Shown here: positions 1 through 7,826 of the stretch, one piece after another
Numbering within the stretch: the stretch's first letter is position 1
How the letters are laid out: each line of letters begins with the position of its first letter
Source of the DNA: Aromatoleum evansii
GTDB taxonomy: Bacteria > Pseudomonadota > Gammaproteobacteria > Burkholderiales > Rhodocyclaceae
Assembly (NCBI RefSeq): GCF_012910805.1
Contig: NZ_WTVK01000058.1
Span: 1 to 34,620, forward strand
DNA: 34,620 bases
Reading direction: 5' to 3'
Made by a program: the position numbers and the translations under genes
Notes under the pieces: generated by a model
The model's input: only the letters and a program-made list of their open reading frames with translations
What the model was told of the DNA's origin: nothing
Databases searched by the model: none

Positions 1-1647
1 GCCCAGTCAGCACCCGCCCCGGACGACACGGCGCCCGCAGCCGCGCTGCCCGGCCAGGAACTCAGCGCCCGCACGCTATATACCTTCCTGCTGGCCGAAA
101 TCGCGGGCGCACGCGGCGAGATCGGCGTCGCCGTGCAGGCCTATGCCGACCTCGCCCAGCGCACGCGCGACCCGCGCATTGCGCGCCGCGCGATGGAAGT
201 CGCGCTGTATGCGCGCAACATGCCCGCGGCGATCGACGCCGCCCGCATCTGGTCCGAAGCCGAGCCCGACTCCGAGGAAGCGCGCCGCATCCTCGCCGGC
301 CTGCTGGCCGGCGGCGACGGACAGCTCGAACAGGTCCAGGCACAACTCGCACGCCTGCTCGCGCAGTCCCCCGAGAACCTCGACAACCACCTGATGGGCC
401 TCAACCGCGCCTTCTCGCGCGTGCAGGACAAGGAAGCCGTCAAGGGCATCGTGATGCGCCTGACGGAGCCCTACACCAGCCATCCCGAAGCCCATTTCGC
501 CCGCGCCCAGGCCGCCGTCGGCGCCGGCGACATCATGGAATCCATCGCATCGATCGACACCGCGCTGCGCCTGCGCGCGGACTGGGAGCCCGCCGTGCTG
601 TTCAAGGCGCAGCTCCTGTCGCAATCCGGCGCGATGCAGGAGGCCACGAAACTCGTTCGCGAATACCTCGAGCGCCACCCCGACAGCCGCAACGCCCGCC
701 TCGCCCATGCGCGCGCGCTGGTGTCGACGCGGCAGTTCGAGGCGGCGCGCGCGGAATTCCGCCGGCTGCTCGACGGCGCGCCCGACGACCGCGAGCTGAT
801 GTACGCCGTCGGCCTGCTGTCCGCCCAGCTGGAAGACTACGACGTCGCGGTGACCCAGCTCGAACGCGCACTCAACGCCGGCCACCCGGACGACGACAGC
901 ATCCGCCTCAACCTCGGGCAGGTCGCCGAACGGCGCAATGACAGCGAAACCGCCCTGCGCTGGTATCGTGCTATCGAACCGGGGCCGCAGCACTTCGACG
1001 CCCAGTTGCGCATCGCCTCGGTGCTCGCACGCGACGGCAAGCTCAAGGAAGCGCGTGAGCACCTGCGCGGCGTCAAGGTCGAACAGTCCGAGCGCAAGCG
1101 CCTGCTGCTCGCCGAGGCCCAGCTCCTGCGCGGCGCAGGCAAGGACGCCGAAGCCTTCGAGCTGATCGACGGCGCCCTGCGCGACAACGCCGACGACACC
1201 GACCTGCTGTATGAATCGTCGATGCTGGCCGAGAGCCTCGGCAAGCACGAGATCATGGAAGGGCGGCTACGCAAGCTGATCGCGCTGCGCCCGGACTTCT
1301 CGCACGCCTACAACGCGCTGGGCTACTCCCTCGCCGACCGCGGCCTGCGCCTCGACGAGGCCGAGGCGCTGATCGTGCGCGCACTCGAACTCACCCCCGA
1401 CGACCCCTTCATCCTCGACAGCATGGGCTGGGTACGCTTCCGCCGCAACGACGCGGCCGGCGCCCTCGCCCACCTCGAAAAGGCCTACGGCATGCGCCAG
1501 GATCCCGAGATCGCTGCCCACCTCGGCGAAGTGCTGTGGACCCTCAAGCGCCAGTCCGACGCATCGCGCGTGTGGGACGAGGCGCTCAAGACCAACCCCG
1601 ACAACGACGCGCTGAAATCCACCGTCAAGCGCCTGCGCGGCCAATGA
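1..1647 (+). CDS. Tetratricopeptide-repeat protein, 5' end outside the window
   Basis: The reading frame is open from base 1, so the start codon and any signal peptide lie upstream; the first ATG in the window (133) is internal. The visible 548 residues are almost entirely helical TPR-like units, with A/L/Y/G spacing typical of TPRs. The clearest TPRs are in the C-terminal third, around the 'YNALGYSLADRG' and 'DSMGWVRFRRND' stretches. Proteins of this kind upstream of lolB in betaproteobacteria are usually exported or periplasmic scaffolds, but the partner is unknown. The stop overlaps the lolB start (ATGA at 1644-1647), so the two are translationally coupled. A role in envelope assembly is inferred from the neighbour only. 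Confidence 0.85.
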   Translation, partial: AQSAPAPDDTAPAAALPGQELSARTLYTFLLAEIAGARGEIGVAVQAYADLAQRTRDPRIARRAMEVALYARNMPAAIDAARIWSEAEPDSEEARRILAGLLAGGDGQLEQVQAQLARLLAQSPENLDNHLMGLNRAFSRVQDKEAVKGIVMRLTEPYTSHPEAHFARAQAAVGAGDIMESIASIDTALRLRADWEPAVLFKAQLLSQSGAMQEATKLVREYLERHPDSRNARLAHARALVSTRQFEAARAEFRRLLDGAPDDRELMYAVGLLSAQLEDYDVAVTQLERALNAGHPDDDSIRLNLGQVAERRNDSETALRWYRAIEPGPQHFDAQLRIASVLARDGKLKEAREHLRGVKVEQSERKRLLLAEAQLLRGAGKDAEAFELIDGALRDNADDTDLLYESSMLAESLGKHEIMEGRLRKLIALRPDFSHAYNALGYSLADRGLRLDEAEALIVRALELTPDDPFILDSMGWVRFRRNDAAGALAHLEKAYGMRQDPEIAAHLGEVLWTLKRQSDASRVWDEALKTNPDNDALKSTVKRLRGQ

Positions 1648-2234
1648 AGCGCGCAGCCCCCCGGACCGCCGTGCGGGCGTTCGCCGCGACGCTCGCGGCT
1701 CTGGTGCTGGCCGGCTGCGCGAGCCAGACGGCACGCAGCCTCGCCGCCGTGCCGCGCCCGGTGGCCGCGGCGTTCGAGCTTGAAGGACGCCTCGCCGCCA
1801 GCGACGGCGAACGCGCCGCGAACGGATCCATCACCTGGTCGCACACGCCGGTCGCCGACGAATGGACCGTGTATAGCCCGCTCGGGCAGATCGTCGGCCA
1901 GCTCGTGCGCACCCCGCGCGGCGCGATGCTGCTCACCGCCGACGGCAGCGCCGAGCAGGCCGCCGACGCCGACACCATCCTGCCGCGCCTGCTGGGCGTT
2001 CCCGCCCCGATCGACGGACTGCAGCACTGGGTGCAAGCCTCGACCCGACCCGGCGCGCGCGTGCTGAGCCTCGACGAAGCCGGCCGCCCGACACGCATCT
2101 CCGACGCCGGCTGGATCATCGACTACGTCGAGTACGCCGGCCCGGCAGCCGACGCCCCGCCGCGCCGCATCGACGCCACCTGGGGCGATGCCCGCATCCG
2201 GCTCCTCATCGACCAATGGACGCCCCGCCGTTGA
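1644..2234 (+). CDS. lolB: Outer-membrane lipoprotein LolB
   Basis: This is a 196-residue lipoprotein with a basic start, a hydrophobic stretch and the lipobox VLAGC, with Cys at about residue 25. LolB accepts lipoproteins from the periplasmic carrier LolA and inserts them into the outer membrane. The body matches the family in length and in the pattern [27 protein letters not shown] and the C-terminal RLLIDQW. The start is chosen because it gives the signal peptide directly and forms an ATGA overlap with the TPR gene. The last 19 bases overlap ispE, an arrangement (lolB-ispE) common in beta- and gammaproteobacteria that supports the call. Confidence 0.93.
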   Translation: MKRAAPRTAVRAFAATLAALVLAGCASQTARSLAAVPRPVAAAFELEGRLAASDGERAANGSITWSHTPVADEWTVYSPLGQIVGQLVRTPRGAMLLTADGSAEQAADADTILPRLLGVPAPIDGLQHWVQASTRPGARVLSLDEAGRPTRISDAGWIIDYVEYAGPAADAPPRRIDATWGDARIRLLIDQWTPRR

Positions 2235-3070
2235 CCCGCCTCGAACGCTGTCCCGCACCGGCCAAGCTCAACCTCTTCCTGCACGTCGTCGGCCGCCGCG
2301 CCGACGGCTATCACCTGCTGCAGACTGCCTTTCGCATGCTCGACTGGGGCGACAGCCTCGACTTCGGCCTGCGCGCGGACGACGCCGTGCGCCGCACGAC
2401 CGAAGTCGCCGGCGTACCGGCGGAACAGGATCTCGTCGTGCGCGCGGGCCGCTTGCTGCAGCAGGCGACCGGTTGCCGCCGCGGCGCGGACATCTCCATC
2501 GACAAGCGCCTGCCCATGGGCGGCGGCCTGGGTGGCGGCAGCTCCGACGCCGCAACCACCCTGATCGCGCTGAACCGCCTGTGGGGCACCGGACTGAGCC
2601 GCGCCGCGCTCGCGCATCTGGGCCTGCAGCTCGGTGCCGACGTGCCCTTCTTCATCTTCGGGCGTGACGCCTTCGCCGAGGGCGTCGGCGAGGAACTGCA
2701 GCCGCTCACGCTGCCGCCGGCGTGGTACGTCGTCGTCGCACCGCCGGTGCTGGTGCCCACCGCAGAAATTTTCCGCGCAGAGGAGTTGACGCGAAACACG
2801 GAACCAATCAGAATTACGGACTTCGCAGCAAGCACCACCCGTAACGATCTGCAACGCGTAGCATGCAATCGGTATCCAGAGGTCGGTGCGGCAATCGAGT
2901 GGCTGGCGCAGTTTGCGCCCGCGCGGATGACCGGATCGGGCGCCTGCGTGTTTGCCGAGGTTGACAGCGAGATGGAAGCGAACGACATCGTCCAAAAGTG
3001 CCCTGCGCCGATGCGGGCATGGAAGGCGAAAAGTCTGGCAAGACATCCGTTGAACGACTGGCTCGATTGA
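2216..3070 (+). CDS. ispE: 4-diphosphocytidyl-2-C-methyl-D-erythritol kinase
   Basis: IspE phosphorylates CDP-methylerythritol in the MEP pathway to isopentenyl diphosphate. At 284 residues it has the family length. The N-terminal [19 protein letters not shown] carries the conserved Lys17. The GHMP-kinase ATP loop [13 protein letters not shown] lies at about residues 100-112, and [10 protein letters not shown] holds the catalytic Asp142. The C-terminal MTGSGACVF is the third GHMP motif. It overlaps lolB by 19 bases. The 3' part (about 2761-2880) drops to roughly 50-55 % GC, unlike the rest of the gene, and contains a possible promoter for the downstream tRNA and prs. Confidence 0.96.
   Translation: MDAPPLTRLERCPAPAKLNLFLHVVGRRADGYHLLQTAFRMLDWGDSLDFGLRADDAVRRTTEVAGVPAEQDLVVRAGRLLQQATGCRRGADISIDKRLPMGGGLGGGSSDAATTLIALNRLWGTGLSRAALAHLGLQLGADVPFFIFGRDAFAEGVGEELQPLTLPPAWYVVVAPPVLVPTAEIFRAEELTRNTEPIRITDFAASTTRNDLQRVACNRYPEVGAAIEWLAQFAPARMTGSGACVFAEVDSEMEANDIVQKCPAPMRAWKAKSLARHPLNDWLD
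2786..2814 (+). promoter_or_regulatory. Possible sigma-70 promoter inside ispE
   Basis: TTGACG (2786-2791) is followed after 17 bases by CAGAAT (2809-2814), in an AT-richer pocket of ispE. The -35 is a 5/6 match and the -10 a 4/6 match. It points towards the tRNA-Gln gene and prs. It is coding sequence, so chance cannot be excluded. Confidence 0.25.
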
Positions 3071-3090
3071 GCGGGCGAAACAGGTTTCAT

Positions 3091-3167
3091 TGGGGAGTCG
3101 CCAAGTTGGTCAAGGCACCGGATTTTGATTCCGGCATTCGAGGGTTCGAATCCTTCCTCCCCAGCCA
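3091..3167 (+). tRNA. tRNA-Gln (anticodon TTG)
   Basis: A full cloverleaf can be drawn. The acceptor stem TGGGGAG (3091-3097) pairs with CTCCCCA (3157-3163). The anticodon stem CCGGA (3118-3122) pairs with TCCGG (3130-3134) around the loop TTTTGAT, with anticodon TTG at 3125-3127. The T arm carries GGTTCGAATCC. The discriminator is G3164 and the CCA tail (3165-3167) is encoded. It lies 20 bases after ispE and before prs, the usual place for this tRNA in many beta- and gammaproteobacteria. Confidence 0.97.
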
Positions 3168-3174
3168 ACACATT

Positions 3175-3207
3175 CGGGCAGGCCTCGCGCCTGCCCGAGT
3201 CGTTTTT
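3175..3207 (+). terminator. Intrinsic terminator-like hairpin after tRNA-Gln
   Basis: CGGGCAGGC (3175-3183) pairs perfectly with GCCTGCCCG (3189-3197) around a 5-base loop. Five bases later there is a run of five T (3203-3207). It begins 8 bases after the tRNA CCA end. The offset T run makes it weaker than a textbook terminator, so some read-through to prs is likely. Confidence 0.7.
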
Positions 3208-3241
3208 ACCCTGCCATTCTAGCGGCATCGGAGATTCGGAC

Positions 3242-4192
3242 ATGGCCTACGGCAGCCTGATGGTCTTCACCGGCAACGCCAACCCCAAACTCGCGGCGGA
3301 TGTCGTGCGCAGACTGGGCATTTCCATCGGCTCGGCCACGGTGGGCCGCTTCTCCGACGGCGAGGTCAACGTCGAGCTGCTCGAGAACGTGCGCGGCAAG
3401 GATGTCTTCATCCTCCAGCCGACCTGCACGCCGACGAACGAAAACCTGATGGAACTGGTGGTCCTGGTCGACGCCCTCAAGCGCGCGTCGGCCGGCCGCA
3501 TCACCGCCGCCATCCCCTACTTCGGCTACGCCCGCCAGGATCGCCGCCCGCGTTCGGCGCGTGTGCCGATCACCGCGAAGGTGGTCGCCAACATGCTGCA
3601 GGCCGTCGGCGTCCAGCGCCTGCTGACGATGGACCTGCACGCCGACCAGATCCAGGGCTTCTTCGACATCGCCGTCGATAACGTGTATGCCGCACCGGTG
3701 CTGCTCGCCGACCTCGACAAGCAGAACTACGACGACCTGCTGGTCGTCTCCCCCGACGTCGGCGGCGTGGTCCGTGCGCGCGCCTTCGCGAAGCGCATGG
3801 AATGCGACCTCGCGATCATCGACAAGCGCCGTCCGAAGGCCAACGTCTCCGAAGTCATGAACATCATCGGCGAGGTCAAGGATCGCACCTGCGTGATCAT
3901 GGACGACATCGTCGACACCGCCGGCACGCTGTGCAAGGCGGCCACCGCGCTGAAGGAGCACGGCGCCCGCCGCGTGCTGGCCTACTGCACGCACGCCGTG
4001 CTGTCGGGCGCCGCGGTCTCGCGCATCTCCGAGTCCGACCTCGACGAGCTGGTCGTCACCGACACGATCCCGCTGCGCGACGACGCCAAGGCCTGTTCGC
4101 GCATCCGCCAGGTTTCGGTTGCCTCGCTGCTCGCCGACACCATGCTGCGCATCAGCAACGAGGAATCGGTCAGCTCGCTGTTCATGGAATGA
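3242..4192 (+). CDS. prs: Ribose-phosphate pyrophosphokinase (PRPP synthase)
   Basis: Prs makes PRPP from ribose 5-phosphate and ATP for nucleotide, histidine, tryptophan and NAD synthesis. The 316-residue protein starts [18 protein letters not shown]. It contains the catalytic flexible loop ([18 protein letters not shown]) and the PRPP-binding signature [12 protein letters not shown]. The ATG at 3242 is preferred over an upstream in-frame ATG at 3125 because that one lies inside the tRNA. Length and motifs match class I bacterial enzymes. Confidence 0.97.
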   Translation: MAYGSLMVFTGNANPKLAADVVRRLGISIGSATVGRFSDGEVNVELLENVRGKDVFILQPTCTPTNENLMELVVLVDALKRASAGRITAAIPYFGYARQDRRPRSARVPITAKVVANMLQAVGVQRLLTMDLHADQIQGFFDIAVDNVYAAPVLLADLDKQNYDDLLVVSPDVGGVVRARAFAKRMECDLAIIDKRRPKANVSEVMNIIGEVKDRTCVIMDDIVDTAGTLCKAATALKEHGARRVLAYCTHAVLSGAAVSRISESDLDELVVTDTIPLRDDAKACSRIRQVSVASLLADTMLRISNEESVSSLFME

Positions 4193-4199
4193 ATTTCGT

Positions 4200-4247
4200 C
4201 CCCGGCTCTGCCGGGGATTCAACCCATCCGTCTGGTCGCGGACGGAT
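4200..4247 (+). other. Two consecutive hairpins between prs and rplY
   Basis: CCCCGGC/GCCGGGG (4200-4206 and 4210-4216, 3-base loop) and ATCCGTC/GACGGAT (4226-4232 and 4241-4247, 8-base loop) fill the 77-base gap before rplY. Neither has a proper T run, so they look like a structured leader or processing sites more than a terminator. The rplY ribosome binding site (AGGAG) follows 10 bases later. Confidence 0.4.
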
Positions 4248-4269
4248 CGTTTCAACCAGGAGTATCGCA

Positions 4270-4872
4270 ATGCAAATCGAATTCAAGGCCACCAAGCGCG
4301 TGGAACAGGGCACGGGTGCGAGCCGCCGCCTGCGTCGCGCCGGCCAGATCCCGGGCATCATCTACGGTTCGGGCGAAGCCCAGGCCATCGCTCTGGACCA
4401 CAACGAGCTGTACCACCTGCTGCGCAAGGAAGCCTTCCACGCATCGATCCTGTCGGTGAACGTCGACGGCGTGAAGCAGCCCGTCCTGCTGCGTGACACC
4501 CAGTGGCACCCGTTCCGCCAGCAAGTCCTGCACCTGGACTTCCAGCGCGTCGATGCGAGCCAGAAGATCCACCTGAAGGTGCCGCTGCACTTCGTGAACG
4601 GCGACGTGAGCCCGGCCGTCAAGCTCGGCGGCTGCATGATCTCGCACACCATCACCGAAGTCGATGTCTCCTGCCTGCCGGGCAACCTGCCGGAGTTCAT
4701 CGAAGTCGACCTCGCCAACCTGCAGGCCGGCGAGTCGATCCACGTGTCGCAGCTCCCGCTGCCGGCCGGCGTCGAGCTGGTTGCGCACGGCGAGGGCGAC
4801 CCGGTCGTCGCGACCGCCGTCACCGTCAAGGGCGCTGCCGCTGAAGAAGGCGCCGAAGGCGCTGCTGCCTGA
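4270..4872 (+). CDS. rplY: 50S ribosomal protein L25/Ctc family, long form
   Basis: L25 binds 5S rRNA in the large ribosomal subunit. The 200-residue protein is the long (Ctc/TL5) form. An N-terminal L25 domain (about residues 1-95, starting [20 protein letters not shown]) is followed by a beta-rich C-terminal domain (about 100-185). It ends in an Ala/Glu-rich tail ([11 protein letters not shown]), as is usual in betaproteobacteria. An AGGAG ribosome binding site lies 8 bases before the ATG. It sits between prs and pth, the normal order for this group. Confidence 0.95.
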   Translation: MQIEFKATKRVEQGTGASRRLRRAGQIPGIIYGSGEAQAIALDHNELYHLLRKEAFHASILSVNVDGVKQPVLLRDTQWHPFRQQVLHLDFQRVDASQKIHLKVPLHFVNGDVSPAVKLGGCMISHTITEVDVSCLPGNLPEFIEVDLANLQAGESIHVSQLPLPAGVELVAHGEGDPVVATAVTVKGAAAEEGAEGAAA

Positions 4873-4920
4873 GGCTGACGCCTCGGGAAGCCCCGCCGGG
4901 ATGACGCAGGAACCGACACG

Positions 4921-5541
4921 ATGAGCGCCGCAGCACCGCGTCTCATCGTCGGCCTCGGCAATCCCGGCGCCGAATACACCGAGACCCGGCACAATGCCGG
5001 GTTTTGGTTTTGTGAGCGCCTTGCCGACAAGCTCGGCGTGCGCTTCAGCCACGAATCGCGTTTCCACGGCCTGGTCGCCAATGCCCGCGAAGCCGGCGTC
5101 TGGCTGCTGATGCCCCAGACCTTCATGAACCGCTCGGGGCAAGCCATCGGCGCCCTCGCGCGCTTCTACCGCATCACCCCGGCCGAGATCCTCGTCGTCC
5201 ATGACGAACTCGACATCCCTCCGGGCCAACTGCGCCTGAAATTCGGCGGCGGCCTGGGCGGCCACAACGGCCTCAAGGACACCTCGGCCCATCTCGGCAC
5301 CAACGACTACTGGCGCCTGCGCATCGGCATCGGCCATCCGGGCGACCGCAACGAGGTCGTCAACTTCGTGCTGAAGCCCGCGCGCCGCGAGGAGCAGACG
5401 CTGATCGACGAAGCCATGGAACGCGCGCTCGCGACCTGGCCGACGATCGCCCGCGGCGACTGGAACGCTGCCGGAACCCGCCTGAATGCCCGTCCGGCCG
5501 CACCCAAACCGGCCAAATCCAAGGAAGAACCCAGCCCATGA
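4921..5541 (+). CDS. pth: Peptidyl-tRNA hydrolase
   Basis: Pth releases tRNA from peptidyl-tRNAs that drop off the ribosome. The 206-residue protein carries [20 protein letters not shown] with the catalytic His24 and the conserved Asn14. It also has the substrate loop FMNRSGQA and the [11 protein letters not shown] / [12 protein letters not shown] block. The extension after about residue 185 is Pro/Lys-rich. The gene starts 48 bases after rplY and overlaps ychF by 4 bases (ATGA at 5538-5541). A terminator-like hairpin lies inside the first 90 coding bases and is listed separately. Confidence 0.96.
   Translation: MSAAAPRLIVGLGNPGAEYTETRHNAGFWFCERLADKLGVRFSHESRFHGLVANAREAGVWLLMPQTFMNRSGQAIGALARFYRITPAEILVVHDELDIPPGQLRLKFGGGLGGHNGLKDTSAHLGTNDYWRLRIGIGHPGDRNEVVNFVLKPARREEQTLIDEAMERALATWPTIARGDWNAAGTRLNARPAAPKPAKSKEEPSP
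4984..5011 (+). other. Terminator-like hairpin inside the pth coding sequence
   Basis: ACCCGGCA (4984-4991) pairs perfectly with TGCCGGGT (4995-5002) around a 3-base loop and is followed by TTTGGTTTT (5003-5011). It covers codons 22-30, the catalytic HNAGFW motif. Shape and T-rich tail resemble an intrinsic terminator. Whether it acts as one is unknown. Confidence 0.45.
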
Positions 5542-6629
5542 GCCTCAAATGCGGCATCGTCGGCCTGCCCAACGTCGGCAAGTCGACCCTCTTCAACGCC
5601 CTCACGAAAGCCGGCATCGAAGCGGCCAACTACCCGTTCTGCACCATCGAGCCGAACGTCGGCATCGTCGAGGTGCCCGATCCGCGCCTCGCCGCGCTGT
5701 CCGAGATCGTCAAGCCGCAGAAGATCCAGCCCGCGATCGTCGAGTTCGTCGACATCGCCGGTCTGGTCGCGGGCGCGTCGAAGGGTGAAGGCCTGGGCAA
5801 CCAGTTCCTCGCCAACATCCGCGAGACCGACGCGATCGTGCACGTCGTGCGCTGCTTCGCCGATGACAACGTCGTGCACGTCTCCGGCACCGTCGATCCG
5901 ATCCGCGACATCGAGGTCATCGATACCGAACTCGCGCTGGCCGACATGGCCACCGTCGAGAAGGCCGTCAATCGCTACAAGCGCCCCGCCGCGGCGGGCG
6001 ACAAGGACGCCAAGATCCTCGTCGCGGTGCTGGAGAAGTGCCTCGCCCAATTGAACGAGGCGAAGCCGGTGCGCGCGCTGGACCTCAGCAAGGAAGAATG
6101 GGCGAGCCTCAAGCCCTTCTGCCTGATCACCGCGAAGCCCGTGCTGTATGCGGCAAACGTCGCCGAGGACGGCTTCGAGAACAATCCGCACCTGGACGCC
6201 GTGCGCGCCCACGCGAAGGCGGAAGGCGCCGAAGTCGTGGCGCTGTGCGCCGCGATCGAGGCCGAGATCGCCGACCTCGACGACGCCGACAAGAAGGATT
6301 TCCTCGAGTCGATGGGCCTTGACGAGCCGGGCCTGGATCGCCTGATCCGCGCCGGCTACAAGCTGCTGGGCCTGCAGACCTACTTCACCGCCGGCGTGAA
6401 GGAAGTGCGCGCCTGGACGATCCACGTCGGCGACACCGCCCCGCAGGCCGCGGGCGTGATCCACACCGACTTCGAGCGCGGCTTCATCCGTGCGCAGACG
6501 ATCGCCTACGACGACTTCATCGCCTACAAGGGCGAAGCGGGCGCGAAGGAGGCGGGCAAGATGCGTGCGGAAGGCAAGGAATACGTCGTCAAGGACGGCG
6601 ACGTCCTCAACTTCCTGTTCAACGTCTGA
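5538..6629 (+). CDS. ychF: Redox-regulated ATPase YchF
   Basis: YchF is a universally conserved Obg-family P-loop ATPase that binds ribosomes and is linked to oxidative stress. The 363-residue protein has G1 GLPNVGKST at about residues 8-16 and the G3 region [22 protein letters not shown]. In place of NKxD it has N-x-x-E (NVAE), the change that gives the family its ATP preference. The C-terminal TGS-like domain ends DVLNFLFNV, typical of the family. It overlaps pth by 4 bases and is followed by a strong terminator. Confidence 0.97.
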   Translation: MSLKCGIVGLPNVGKSTLFNALTKAGIEAANYPFCTIEPNVGIVEVPDPRLAALSEIVKPQKIQPAIVEFVDIAGLVAGASKGEGLGNQFLANIRETDAIVHVVRCFADDNVVHVSGTVDPIRDIEVIDTELALADMATVEKAVNRYKRPAAAGDKDAKILVAVLEKCLAQLNEAKPVRALDLSKEEWASLKPFCLITAKPVLYAANVAEDGFENNPHLDAVRAHAKAEGAEVVALCAAIEAEIADLDDADKKDFLESMGLDEPGLDRLIRAGYKLLGLQTYFTAGVKEVRAWTIHVGDTAPQAAGVIHTDFERGFIRAQTIAYDDFIAYKGEAGAKEAGKMRAEGKEYVVKDGDVLNFLFNV

Positions 6630-6651
6630 GCCGCCTCGCCGCTCCCCCCGA

Positions 6652-6680
6652 AAAGCCCGGTCCGCCGGGCTTTCTTGTTT
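6652..6680. terminator. Terminator between convergent ychF and rluA
   Basis: AAAGCCCGG (6652-6660), loop TCCG and CCGGGCTTT (6665-6673) form a perfect 9-bp stem with a T-rich tail (to 6680). A-rich flanking on the left lets it work for both strands. It lies between the ychF stop and the rluA stop. Confidence 0.85.
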
Positions 6681-6687
6681 CTGCCGT

Positions 6688-7332
6688 TCAGAACGGCACG
6701 GGGCTGACGAACTTCATCGGCCGCTTCGTTTCGGGGTGCGCGAACGCGAGCATCGCCGCGTGCAGGTGCAACCGCGGGTGACGCTCGGCGCTGTCGGGCG
6801 GGGCGTAGAGCGAATCGCCGAGGATCGCGTGACCGATCGTCATCATGTGGACGCGCAACTGGTGCGAGCGCCCGGTGACGGGCTCGAGCTCGACGCGCGA
6901 GACGGCTTCGGCGCCCATGCCGCTGCGCTCGAGGACGCGGTAGTTGGTCAGCGCGCGCCGGCCGTTCACGGGATCCACCATCTGGCGCGGGCGGTTCGGC
7001 CAGTCGACGATCAGCGGCAGGTCGACCTCGCCATCCTGCGAGAGGACGTGGCCGTGCACGAGCGCAAAGTAGCGCTTGTCCACCTCGCGCTTCTCGAAGG
7101 CCATGCTGAGCCGGCGGTGCATCTCCGCACCGCGCGCGAGGACGATCAGGCCAGAGGTGTCATAGTCCAGGCGATGGACGATGCGCGCATCCGGGTAGGT
7201 CTTCTGGATGCGGGCAATGAGGCAGTCCTGCTTGTGTTCGCCGCGACCTGGCACTGACAGCAGGCCGGCGGGCTTCTCGGCGACGATGATGTAGTCGTCG
7301 GCGTAGACGATCCGGGGTTCGAGATGTGGCAC
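6688..7332 (-). CDS. rluA: Dual-specificity rRNA/tRNA pseudouridine synthase RluA
   Basis: RluA makes pseudouridine 746 in 23S rRNA and pseudouridine 32 in several tRNAs. From the GTG at 7332 the protein is 214 residues, close to E. coli RluA (219). It matches it through EKPAGLLSVPGR, HRLDYDTSG with the catalytic Asp56, DLPLIVDWPNRP and ITGRSHQLRVHM-type (here VTGRSHQLRVHM) blocks. No in-frame ATG lies near, and residues upstream of the GTG read as nonsense, so GTG is the best start although no clear ribosome binding site is seen. It lies 68 bases after gtrA and may be the last gene of the glycosyltransferase operon. Confidence 0.9.
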   Translation of the reverse strand: MPHLEPRIVYADDYIIVAEKPAGLLSVPGRGEHKQDCLIARIQKTYPDARIVHRLDYDTSGLIVLARGAEMHRRLSMAFEKREVDKRYFALVHGHVLSQDGEVDLPLIVDWPNRPRQMVDPVNGRRALTNYRVLERSGMGAEAVSRVELEPVTGRSHQLRVHMMTIGHAILGDSLYAPPDSAERHPRLHLHAAMLAFAHPETKRPMKFVSPVPF

Positions 7333-7400
7333 GTTAGTCGAGACGGAGAAAGCGGCTGAGCTTCGCGGTGCGTTCGCTGCAGATCGGGAGAGCGCCCATT

Positions 7401-7826
7401 CTAACGCCCGCCACGCGTGCCCGCCGGATGCTTGCGGAAGGTCCACAAGGCATTGCCGACGTAATGCCAGCCGAGCAGGATGGCCGTCGTGACGATCTGC
7501 GCGATGAGGTAATGCACGCCCACGAGATCGACGAACAGGTACATCAGCAGGGCATTCCAGCACAGGCCCATGCCGGCGATCGCGAGGAAGCGCGGCAGCG
7601 CCTCGATGTGGGCGCGGTCGGAGCGGAACACGAGGCTGCGGTTCATCGTGTAATTGACGAGCGCGCCGAGCAGGAAACCCGCGACCGATCCGACGATCGG
7701 ATCGACGCCCGCGCCTTCGACCAGCGCGAGCAGCAGGGCGTAATGGGCGGCGGTGCCGACCGCTCCGACGGCGGCAAAGCGCAGGACGCGGCCGGCGTGG
7801 CCACGCAGACGATCGCGCACGCTCAT
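7401..7826 (-). CDS. GtrA-family membrane protein
   Basis: This is a 141-residue protein with four hydrophobic segments (about residues 13-35, 40-60, 75-95 and 105-125) and the GtrA signature. That signature is FAAVGAVGTAAHYALL near the start and the 'NYTMNRSLVFRSD' motif in the middle. GtrA proteins are thought to move or organise polyprenyl-phosphate-linked sugars across the inner membrane. Its ATG overlaps the stop of the upstream glycosyltransferase (ATGA at 7823-7826), so translation is coupled. With the GT2 and GT-C genes it forms the classic three-part set (GtrA / GtrB-like / membrane transferase). The sugar and acceptor are unknown. Confidence 0.88.
   Translation of the reverse strand: MSVRDRLRGHAGRVLRFAAVGAVGTAAHYALLLALVEGAGVDPIVGSVAGFLLGALVNYTMNRSLVFRSDRAHIEALPRFLAIAGMGLCWNALLMYLFVDLVGVHYLIAQIVTTAILLGWHYVGNALWTFRKHPAGTRGGR

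Noticed and set aside
3091-3207. tRNA gene as a possible integration site
   Set aside because: No integrase, no repeated tRNA 3' end and no foreign genes nearby; prs follows as in other genomes.
3987-4001. GCAC-N7-GTGC match inside prs
   Set aside because: The short form of the NtrC pattern is expected about once or twice per window at this GC content. This one lacks the extended arms and any promoter, so it is treated as chance.
7334-7399. A 21-codon open frame between gtrA and rluA (minus strand)
   Set aside because: No ribosome binding site and no recognisable content; it could be a leader peptide but nothing supports it.
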